Below are positions 1 through 5,188 of a stretch of 5,617 bases of DNA, one piece after another. Where the stretch lies: assembly GCA_046758845.1 (NCBI GenBank), contig JBHIBA010000306.1, positions 1 to 5,617 on the forward strand, read 5' to 3'. This DNA is from JBHIBA01 sp046758845 (GTDB taxonomy: Bacteria; UBA8248; JACPRG01; G963555815). A program made the position numbers and the translations under genes. Every line of letters begins with the position of its first letter. Position 1 is the stretch's first letter. Below the pieces are notes generated by a model that saw only the letters and a list, made by a program, of their open reading frames with translations, ran no database searches and was not told where the DNA came from.

Positions 1-874
1 CCCGCACCAGCGGGTCGGGGTTGTCGGCGATGAACATGGAGGAGATGATCACGCCCTCGGCGTCAGGGCCGGCCAGCTCGAGGAACTTGGGGTTGGCGAG
101 GGCGTCGTTGGTGAGGACGGTGAGGTTCAGGCCGAGCTGCTTGGCCTGCTTGAAGGAGATGGCCGCCTCGGTGTGGAAGCCGAAAAAGCCAAGAAGCTTC
201 GCCCCGGACGCCTTGATACGCCGAAGCTGCCCGGAGAAGTCCTTGTCGCCGCGGTTGAAACGCTCGAAGGCCGCCGGCTTGATGCCGCGTTTGGCCAGGC
301 CGTCCCGGAAGCTATTGGCTCCGCCCGCGCCGAAGGGCTCATTGGCGTGCATGATGGCGATCTTCTTGAAACCCAGCCGCTTGACGGCCCACTCGGCCAG
401 AAGGTCCCCCGAGTACTTCTGGTTGATCTGAGTCCGGAAGATCCACTTGTTGCCGCTTCCGGTCACCTTTGGCGACCCGGAGATGGCCGTGAGCTGAGGG
501 ATCTTCGCCCGACGCGTCACGGCCATCGTGGGAAGCGTGACCGAGCTCAGGGCCTCACCCTGAACCGCATGAACCTTGTCGCGGGTGACGAGCTTCGTGA
601 CGGCGCTCACGCCGATCTTCGCGTTCCCCTCGGTGTCCGCGTAGACGAGCTTGATCTTCCCCACGCCCGGAACGCCCCCCTTGGCGTTGATCTCGGCCAC
701 CGCCATCTCCGCGGCGTCGCGGGTGTATTCCCCCCAAGAGCTAAACTGGCCGCTGAGGGGGGCCAGGACCCCGATCTTGATCTCCTCCGCCGAGACCGGG
801 GCGCTGGCCAACCCGAAGCCTGACACCAGGACGACGGCAAAGACTGCTGCAAGGAATTTCCGCGCCTTACTCAT
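1..874 (-). CDS. Periplasmic branched-chain amino acid/amide-type ABC substrate-binding protein (LivK-like), 3' end cut by the window
   Basis: Binding component of a high-affinity ABC importer (type I periplasmic binding fold), which captures substrate in the periplasm. Reading the minus strand from the ATG at 874 gives 291 uninterrupted codons running off the window edge. Residues 1-29 are a signal peptide: basic start (SKARK), hydrophobic core, and a cleavage site after VSA before EE. No lipobox cysteine is present, so the protein should be soluble in the periplasm. The mature protein opens with IKIGVLAPLSG, then a DAAEMAVAEINAKGG helix and a GEALSS segment near residues 106-111, all typical of the LivK/Peripla_BP_6 family. 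Family members are usually about 380-400 residues, so roughly 100 are missing. The start is supported by a strong Shine-Dalgarno run (GAGGGGAGGG, 881-890) six bases upstream; the ATG at 879 is closed at once by a stop. Substrate unknown: leucine-type amino acids, amides, urea and aromatic acids are all bound by this family. It is transcribed divergently from the rest of the window. Confidence 0.95.
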   Translation of the reverse strand, partial: MSKARKFLAAVFAVVLVSGFGLASAPVSAEEIKIGVLAPLSGQFSSWGEYTRDAAEMAVAEINAKGGVPGVGKIKLVYADTEGNAKIGVSAVTKLVTRDKVHAVQGEALSSVTLPTMAVTRRAKIPQLTAISGSPKVTGSGNKWIFRTQINQKYSGDLLAEWAVKRLGFKKIAIMHANEPFGAGGANSFRDGLAKRGIKPAAFERFNRGDKDFSGQLRRIKASGAKLLGFFGFHTEAAISFKQAKQLGLNLTVLTNDALANPKFLELAGPDAEGVIISSMFIADNPDPLVR

Positions 875-1168
875 TTCATTCCCTCCCCTCAGAGAGTCCG
901 ACCTTCATCAGCCGGCAATACAACCCCCGGCATTCTCTCGACTGGTCTCCTCGGTCAGCGGGGCTGGATTCGCCGGACCTGAAGAGCCCCCAACCTTCGT
1001 GCGCCGCCGCCGGGCGTTCCGACGGAACGCGGGATAAAAATTGCGAGGAAACCAAGGCGAATGGTACTATAACCCATGCGCAAAGACAACACAGTTATCT
1101 GCAAATGGAAATTTTGCGCCCGACCAACTTTATCATAGCACGACCTATCGATAAGGGAGCGATGGACA
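875..1168. promoter_or_regulatory. Divergent intergenic control region
   Basis: This 294-bp stretch lies between two divergent start codons and has no convincing gene. It must hold promoters for both directions. The half nearer the plus-strand gene (about 1031-1154) is visibly richer in A and T than the surrounding DNA. It contains -10-like hexamers: TATAAC at 1068-1073 and TATCAT at 1131-1136 on plus, and TATAGT at 1071-1066 on minus. None has a good -35 box at 16-18 bp, so I do not assign an exact promoter. A perfect 7-bp inverted repeat at 1014-1030 and the 8-bp palindrome TATCGATA at 1146-1153 are possible protein-binding sites. The plus gene has a ribosome binding site AAGGGAG at 1153-1159, nine bases before its ATG. 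Confidence 0.5.
1014..1030. repeat. Perfect 7-bp inverted repeat, candidate operator
   Basis: GCGTTCC, spacer GAC, then GGAACGC: the arms are exactly complementary. It lies about 140 bp from the LivK-like start and about 140 bp from the M29-like start, near the middle of the divergent region. It could be a dimeric regulator site acting on either promoter, or a hairpin in the leader of the minus-strand gene. No T-run follows on either strand, so it is not an intrinsic terminator. Confidence 0.5.
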
Positions 1169-2131
1169 ATGGAGCTCTTTCCCCTGGCCGAGAGCGCTGG
1201 GCGGATTGTAGAGAAGGCCGCCGGCGTCCGGGCCGGTGAAAAGGTCCTCGTCGTCACGGATACAGCGAAGCTGAAGATCGCCGAGGCCCTCGGCGTGGCC
1301 GCCCTGGCGCGGGGCGCGGAGGTCATCTGCTCAGTCATGCTCCCCACGTCGCTTCACGGAAACGAGATCTCCACGATGGTGTCGGCAGCCATGGCCGCCG
1401 CAGAGGTCTGCCTAGCGCCGACCACTCACTCCTTCACGCATACGAGAGGCTTCAAGGCGGCCCTGGAGAGCGGGACGCGCATCCTCCTCCTGCGGGGGAT
1501 CACGGAAGACATCATGCTCCAGGGCGCCGCCACCGCCGACTACGAAGAGGTGAGGGACCTCACGGTCCGTCTTCGCGACCTCTTGGCCGGGGCCAGCATA
1601 GCGCACGTGACCTCGGAGGCCGGGACCGACCTGCGGATGGATCTCACGAAGAGGCCCGCCTTCGGCCTGTACGGGATGGCGCTGGAGCCGGGGACGTTCG
1701 CCGCCATGCCCGATGGAGAGGCGGCGATCAGCCCGGTTGAGGGGACCGCCACGGGGCGAATCGTCTTCGATCATGGCATGGACGGATTGGGGTTCCTGGA
1801 CCGGCCCATCGAGATAGATGTGAAGGGGGGCCGGGCCTTGGAGATCCGCGGCGGGAAGTCTGCCGACTCGCTCCGTCGGATCGTCGAGGAGGGGGGCGAT
1901 GGTGCGGACAACATCGCAGAGTTCGCCATCGGGACCAACCCCAAGGCCCGTCTCATCGGCAACATGGCCGAGGACAAGAAGCTTTTGGGCTCCGTCCACA
2001 TCGCCCTGGGGGACAATTTCACCCTCGGGGGGGAGGTCGTGAGCTCAATTCACCTGGACGGGGTTGTGCTCCGCCCCACCGTAGAGGTGGATGGAAAGGC
2101 CGTGATTGAGCGGGGAAGGGTCCTCCCATGA
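1169..2131 (+). CDS. M29 aminopeptidase-like / NicX-like metal-dependent enzyme
   Basis: A cytoplasmic protein of 320 residues with no signal peptide, of the family that unites thermophilic M29 aminopeptidases (AmpS/AmpT) and 2,5-dihydroxypyridine dioxygenase NicX. The C-terminal half carries the family signature: PDGE (E184), AEFAIGTNPKA (E251), the HIALGDN block (H277), GG at 287-288, and HLDG (H295, D297), followed by a PTVEVDGKAVIERG tail. These match in order and rough spacing the Glu, Glu, His and His-x-Asp metal ligands I recall for M29. The metal-ligand tyrosine of AmpS appears to fall on F284, and the common EDEK block reads EDKK (268-271), so peptidase activity is doubtful. The length suits the short branch of the family; classical M29 peptidases are nearer 400 residues. 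Start chosen at ATG 1169 with AAGGGAG nine bases upstream; the ATG at 1162 is in another frame. It overlaps the next gene by 4 bases. Family membership is firm; peptidase, dioxygenase or other chemistry is open. Confidence 0.88.
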   Translation: MELFPLAESAGRIVEKAAGVRAGEKVLVVTDTAKLKIAEALGVAALARGAEVICSVMLPTSLHGNEISTMVSAAMAAAEVCLAPTTHSFTHTRGFKAALESGTRILLLRGITEDIMLQGAATADYEEVRDLTVRLRDLLAGASIAHVTSEAGTDLRMDLTKRPAFGLYGMALEPGTFAAMPDGEAAISPVEGTATGRIVFDHGMDGLGFLDRPIEIDVKGGRALEIRGGKSADSLRRIVEEGGDGADNIAEFAIGTNPKARLIGNMAEDKKLLGSVHIALGDNFTLGGEVVSSIHLDGVVLRPTVEVDGKAVIERGRVLP

Positions 2132-3069
2132 TGGCGGAATCGGAACTCTACGCGCCTCCTCCGAGGCCGGTGCGCGTGGCCGCCTTTCAGACGGGTGCGG
2201 GCACGCCCGGTAAGGCGGCCAATATCCGGGGGATGGTGACCCTCCTGGAGCGGGCGTCGGAAGAGGAGCCCGTGGACCTGGCGGTCTTTCCCGAGTTGGC
2301 GACCACTCCGTATTTCTGCGGCGCGCGGGATAAGGCTTACCTCAACTGGGCGGAGCCCATCCCGGGAAAAACCACCAAGACCCTGGGCGAGGCGGCCGGG
2401 CGTCTGGGGTGCCACATCGTCTTCGGGATGTACGAGCGGGCGAACGAGCGGGGGGAGTTTTACAACAGCGCCGTGGTGCTCGACCCGGAGGGTCGGATCG
2501 TTCCAGGCCACCTTCCCGGAGGCCAGGAGGTCCGCGCGTACCGAAAATGTCATCTGAGCGAGCTCTTGGTCAACGAGGACAACTCCCCTGGGTCGCAGGA
2601 GAAGTATTATTTCCGTCCGGGTCCGGGGCTTGCCGTCTTCCCTACGCGGGTTGGGGTCCTGGGCATCCTCATCTGCTACGACCGGTCCTTCCCCGAATGC
2701 TGGCGGGTGCTGGCCCTGTCGGGGGCTGAGATCGTCCTCGTTCCCACGGCCTCTTACCGGGTGGGACGAGACGAGACCTTCACAATGGAGATCCAAACGG
2801 CCTGCGTACAGAATGCCGTCTTCGCCGTCGCTGCCAACAAAGGCGGTCTCGAGACCTGCATGGAGGCCGACCGCCACTTCTTCGGCGCGAGCTGCGTGGT
2901 GAACCCCAAGGGGGAGGTGCTCGCCCGCGGGCCCGTTCGAGAAGGTCCGGAGGTGGTCCGCGCGACCATTGATCTCGCTGATATCTACCGTCACTCCTTT
3001 CAGTACAACTTCTATCGCGACCGACGGCCGGAACTCTATGGTTCCATTCTCAAGACGGTTCCGCAATAG
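2128..3069 (+). CDS. Nitrilase-superfamily carbon-nitrogen hydrolase (N-carbamoylase/amidase type)
   Basis: Cytoplasmic hydrolase of 313 residues that should cleave a non-peptide C-N bond (amide or N-carbamoyl group). The Glu-Lys-Cys triad is visible: E56 in VFPELATTPY, K140 in YRKCHL, and C183 in ILICYDRSFPE. The conserved NSAVVLDPEGRIV strand precedes the lysine. The C-terminal FYRDRRPELYGSI resembles the end of N-carbamoyl-amino acid amidohydrolases and beta-ureidopropionases, as does the WRVLALSGAEIVLVPTASY stretch after the cysteine, so a carbamoylase-like branch is more likely than a true nitrilase. Unusual is an extra segment of about ten residues (PGHLPGGQEVRA, 126-137) before the lysine, where relatives go almost directly from GRIV to KYRK. 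Its ATG overlaps the upstream TGA as ATGA, with GGGGAAGGG seven bases before; the ATG at 2131 would serve equally well. The coupling implies that its product acts with the M29/NicX-like protein. Substrate unknown. Confidence 0.92.
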   Translation: MMAESELYAPPPRPVRVAAFQTGAGTPGKAANIRGMVTLLERASEEEPVDLAVFPELATTPYFCGARDKAYLNWAEPIPGKTTKTLGEAAGRLGCHIVFGMYERANERGEFYNSAVVLDPEGRIVPGHLPGGQEVRAYRKCHLSELLVNEDNSPGSQEKYYFRPGPGLAVFPTRVGVLGILICYDRSFPECWRVLALSGAEIVLVPTASYRVGRDETFTMEIQTACVQNAVFAVAANKGGLETCMEADRHFFGASCVVNPKGEVLARGPVREGPEVVRATIDLADIYRHSFQYNFYRDRRPELYGSILKTVPQ

Positions 3070-3126
3070 CCTTCTTTATCATCAGGGATTGGTTCAAAAG
3101 TGGATGGGTGGATTTGCCCCTCACGG

Positions 3127-3149
3127 GGGCGCTCGTTTCTCGGGCGCCC
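3127..3149 (+). terminator. Strong GC hairpin downstream of the amidohydrolase gene, terminator-like without a U-tract
   Basis: GGGCGCTCG (3127-3135) pairs with CGGGCGCCC (3141-3149) through nine base pairs including one G-U, around a five-base TTTCT loop. It begins 57 bases after the amidohydrolase stop codon and before the predicted transporter promoter, where a terminator or mRNA 3'-end protector is expected. The bases that follow (GGCTACCC) are not a T-run, so classical intrinsic termination is doubtful. CCCC at 3117-3120 could pair instead with the adjacent G-run. Confidence 0.35.
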
Positions 3150-3177
3150 GGCTACCCGCCGCGAAAGGATTTGTGAC

Positions 3178-3207
3178 TTGACAGAAGCGAAGGCTTCTGG
3201 GTAGGTT
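3178..3207 (+). promoter_or_regulatory. Predicted sigma70-type promoter of the ABC transporter operon
   Basis: TTGACA at 3178-3183 matches the -35 consensus fully. TAGGTT at 3202-3207, 18 bp downstream, is a weak -10 that keeps the first, second and last consensus bases. Transcription would begin near 3214 and leave a leader of about 140 bases before the ATG at 3352. The weak -10 leaves room for activation, and an inverted repeat fills most of the spacer. Confidence 0.42.
3183..3198. repeat. Inverted repeat in the promoter spacer, candidate operator
   Basis: AGAAGC, GAAG, GCTTCT: six-base arms that are exactly complementary, with a four-base centre. It sits between the proposed -35 and -10 boxes of the transporter promoter, a place where a bound repressor would block RNA polymerase or where a MerR-type regulator would act. 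If transcribed from further upstream, it would instead form a tetraloop hairpin stacked on the CTACCC/GGGTAG pairing. Confidence 0.45.
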
Positions 3208-3222
3208 GACGTTCTTTACTTT

Positions 3223-3250
3223 GGTCGGTCGGGGTCTCCTTGACCGGGCC
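3223..3250 (+). other. Bulged hairpin in the transporter mRNA leader
   Basis: GGTC (3223-3226) pairs with GGCC (3247-3250), and GGTC (3227-3230) pairs with GACC (3242-3245), leaving G3246 bulged and an 11-base loop. Three T residues follow at 3251-3253. It would be the first structure of the transporter transcript if the promoter at 3178-3207 is right. It could be an early attenuator with a weak U-run or simply a stable 5' hairpin. Confidence 0.3.
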
Positions 3251-3351
3251 TTTGGAGGCTTGGAGTTATCCCAGTTCTCTGGCGGAAGGGCTCGGAAACC
3301 AATTCGAATGCCCGTTTGCCTGCGGTGTAACCGATCGAGGAGGATAAGCAG

Positions 3352-4326
3352 ATGTCCCTGAAAAAGACCCTAATTTCATGGTTGGCGGCATTGGCGCTTG
3401 GACTTCCGGTTTTCACTTCGGGGGCAATCGCCCATGACCCGCACAAGATTACCGTCCTTGCCGGTTTCCCCGGTTGGGACCACTTGATGCCTTTCCTCGC
3501 CCTCACCCGTAACCTTGGATTTTATGAACGTTACGGTCTGGACGTGGACTTCAAGGGGGGAAACTACCTGCGGGCCTGGCAGACTGCCCAATCCGGCCGC
3601 TGGGACGCCGGCTACCTCAGCTTCGGCGACACCTTTATTCTGAACGACCGGGGGGTGAAGACCAAGGTGGTCGCCTCGACGCTGTACGGAGCCGCCGTGG
3701 TCTCCACCCACAACTCGATCAAGGGTCCTCAGGACCTCAAGGGGAAGACCGCGGGGATTATCCACCCCCGCCACTGGATGTACTACATCTTCAAATACCA
3801 GATCCTCCCCGCTCACGGCCTCAAGCCTGACGACATGAAGTACCGCAAGGTGAGCGTGAACGAGGGGGGGCTGGTCCTATCGCGCAACGAGATCCAGGCC
3901 TACTACATGTTCGAACCCCAGGGGACCAACTACGCCAATAACCCGAACGTCAAAATCCTCTGGGAGTGGCGAGAGGTCTGTTGCAAAGGAGAGATATACC
4001 GAAACGCCCTGGCCATGAACGCGAAGTTCATCCAAGAACACCCGGACCTGGCGAAGAAGGTCGTGTGGGCCCACCTGGACGCCATGAACTTCATCGAGAA
4101 GAGCCCCGAGGCGGCCGCCAGCATCATGCAGCGCGAATCCCGCATCCCCCTCAGGGCCGTGGTTCTGGCCCGGGATAAATCCGGTCGGGACAAGCGGAAA
4201 ATCCCCATGGACTACGTCCAGTCGGCGCTGGACGGCTACAAGAAGATCGGCTGGATCAAGAAGGCCCTCAAGGCAAGCGAGGTGGTGGACTACTCGATGC
4301 ATAAGGGGTACACATACAAACCGTGA
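3352..4326 (+). CDS. Periplasmic ABC substrate-binding protein, NMT1/SsuA/TauA-like (THI5-like) superfamily
   Basis: Binding component of the importer encoded by the next two genes. The 324 residues begin with a signal peptide: SLKK, a hydrophobic core at about 6-20, and likely cleavage after AIA (residue 27). There is no lipobox, so it is a soluble periplasmic protein. The mature domain shows the family landmarks: ITVLAGFPGWDH at the first strand, ARNLGFYERYGLDV-like text at 52-65 (here TRNLGFYERYGLDVDF), GGNYLRAWQTAQSGRWDAGYLSFGD (69-93), the DLKGKTAGI loop (128-136), and EHPDLAKKVVWAHLDAMNFIEKSPEAAASIM (229-259). The superfamily binds alkanesulfonates, taurine, nitrate, aromatic acids and pyrimidine precursors of thiamine, so the ligand is not determined. 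A Cys-Cys pair (C210-C211) stands where THI5 proteins carry CCCFC. GAGGAGG (3337-3343) supports the start. A small hairpin separates it from the ATPase gene. Confidence 0.93.
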   Translation: MSLKKTLISWLAALALGLPVFTSGAIAHDPHKITVLAGFPGWDHLMPFLALTRNLGFYERYGLDVDFKGGNYLRAWQTAQSGRWDAGYLSFGDTFILNDRGVKTKVVASTLYGAAVVSTHNSIKGPQDLKGKTAGIIHPRHWMYYIFKYQILPAHGLKPDDMKYRKVSVNEGGLVLSRNEIQAYYMFEPQGTNYANNPNVKILWEWREVCCKGEIYRNALAMNAKFIQEHPDLAKKVVWAHLDAMNFIEKSPEAAASIMQRESRIPLRAVVLARDKSGRDKRKIPMDYVQSALDGYKKIGWIKKALKASEVVDYSMHKGYTYKP

Positions 4327-4342
4327 ACCCGCCAATGGGTTC
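4325..4342 (+). other. Intercistronic hairpin between binding-protein and ATPase genes
   Basis: GAACCC (4325-4330), loop GCCAAT, GGGTTC (4337-4342): six exact base pairs starting inside the stop codon of the binding-protein gene and ending nine bases before the ATPase ATG. No T-run follows, so it is not a normal terminator. Hairpins at this position in import operons can protect the upstream message from 3' decay and raise binding protein over membrane components; that role is inferred here from position. Confidence 0.4.
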
Positions 4343-4351
4343 CCTGCCGGG

Positions 4352-5188
4352 ATGCCCGCCGTGAGCCGTAGGGTGAAGATCCGCTTCGACCGGGTCTCAA
4401 AGGTCTTCTATGCCGACTCTACAGACACAGTGGCCGTCCAAGACGTTGGGCTGGACGTTCTGGACGGGGAGTTTATGTGTGTCCTCGGACCCTCCGGTTG
4501 TGGGAAGACGACGCTTCTCAACATCCTGGCGGGCCTGTTGGGGCCTACCGGAGGGCGGATCTTCATCAATGACCGGGCCGTCGAGGGGCCGGGCGATGAC
4601 CGCGCTTATGTTTTTCAGGAGTACGCCCTTTTTCCCTGGATGACGGTGCTGGACAACGTGGCCTTCGGGCTCGAGTCTCGGGGAGCCTCCCGCCAAAGCC
4701 GGCATGGGATCGCCCGTCGGATTTTGCAAACCATGGGGTTGAGCGAGTTCATGCGGGTTTACCCCCACGCCATCTCGGGGGGCATGAAACAACGGGTGTC
4801 CATCGCCCGCGCCCTGGCCGTCAACCCCGAGATCATACTGATGGACGAGCCCTTCGCCGCTTTGGACGCCCAGACCCGGTTCAATCTTCAACAAGAGCTC
4901 CTCTCCATCTGGGAGGTCCTCAAGAAGACGGTTGTCTTTGTCACTCACAACATCGAGGAGGCGATGCTCCTGGCCGACCGCATCGCCATCATGACGGCGC
5001 GACCGGGCAGGATCAAGCAAGTGGTCGACGTCGGACTGCCGCGGCCCCGGGACGTCACCAGCCTCAACTATTTGAGTGTCCTCAAAGAGGTTCAGCGCCT
5101 GCTTTCCGAAGAGATCGAGGCCGCCCACCAGGATTACCAAGGACTCGTCAGCATCCTGGAAAGCTCCGGAAAAGATCATGGTCGTTGA
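4352..5188 (+). CDS. ABC transporter ATPase, SsuB/TauB/NrtD-like
   Basis: Cytoplasmic ATP-hydrolysing subunit that drives the importer. All nucleotide-binding motifs are intact in 278 residues: Walker A GPSGCGKT (46-53), Q-loop Q89 in VFQEYALFPW, signature ISGGMKQR (141-148, the methionine form usual in SsuB/TauB/NrtD), Walker B IILMDEP (161-167) with catalytic E166, D-loop ALD (170-172) and H-loop H199 in VTHNIEEA. MTARPGRI (214-221) is also typical of this subfamily. The tail after about 230 is a modest helical extension. The start is uncertain: the ATG at 4352 has almost no Shine-Dalgarno sequence, and in-frame GTG codons at 4361 and 4373 are alternatives, all upstream of the conserved first strand. 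It follows the binding-protein gene by 25 bases and overlaps the permease gene by 11, so the three are one operon. Confidence 0.95.
   Translation: MPAVSRRVKIRFDRVSKVFYADSTDTVAVQDVGLDVLDGEFMCVLGPSGCGKTTLLNILAGLLGPTGGRIFINDRAVEGPGDDRAYVFQEYALFPWMTVLDNVAFGLESRGASRQSRHGIARRILQTMGLSEFMRVYPHAISGGMKQRVSIARALAVNPEIILMDEPFAALDAQTRFNLQQELLSIWEVLKKTVVFVTHNIEEAMLLADRIAIMTARPGRIKQVVDVGLPRPRDVTSLNYLSVLKEVQRLLSEEIEAAHQDYQGLVSILESSGKDHGR

Larger units (their letters stand above)
3070..3351 (+). other. Non-coding gap rich in inverted repeats: end of the enzyme operon, promoter and leader of the transporter operon
   Basis: No credible gene occupies these 282 bases. Reading left to right there is a strong hairpin (3127-3149), a perfect TTGACA box (3178-3183), an inverted repeat just after it (3183-3198), a bulged hairpin (3223-3250), and a ribosome binding site GAGGAGG (3337-3343) eight bases before the ATG of the binding-protein gene. 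CTACCC at 3152-3157 is also exactly complementary to GGGTAG at 3199-3204. I compared it by eye with the TPP, SAM-I, cobalamin, glycine, c-di-GMP-I and guanidine consensus cores and found no match. Confidence 0.6.

Noticed and set aside
173..823. Plus-strand open frame of 216 codons across the LivK-like gene
   Set aside because: It is antisense to a clear family member with signal peptide and strong ribosome binding site. Its product is rich in Arg, Leu and Pro with no recognisable domain, as expected from GC-rich shadow frames.
955..1347. Minus-strand open frame of 130 codons across the divergent control region
   Set aside because: Most of it lies opposite the M29-like gene or in control DNA, and it has no recognisable content.
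2050..3066. Minus-strand open frame of 338 codons opposite the amidohydrolase gene
   Set aside because: It is longer than the real gene but has no family resemblance and lies opposite an intact Glu-Lys-Cys enzyme; it is produced by codon-position GC bias.
2969..3181. Small plus-strand open frame of 70 codons extending past the amidohydrolase stop
   Set aside because: Its first half is an out-of-frame reading of the amidohydrolase gene and the rest is low-complexity translation of hairpin DNA.
3070..3351. Possible thiamine pyrophosphate or other known riboswitch ahead of the NMT1-like gene
   Set aside because: The CTGAGA and ACCTGATC core of the TPP element is absent, and no other consensus core I know fits. 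The structure is reported only as inverted repeats.
3216..3506. Small minus-strand open frame of 96 codons covering the transporter leader
   Set aside because: It overlaps the signal-peptide region of the binding-protein gene and shows no family similarity or convincing ribosome binding site.
4397..5179. Minus-strand open frame of 260 codons opposite the ATPase gene
   Set aside because: It is antisense to an ATPase with every motif intact and has no recognisable domain.
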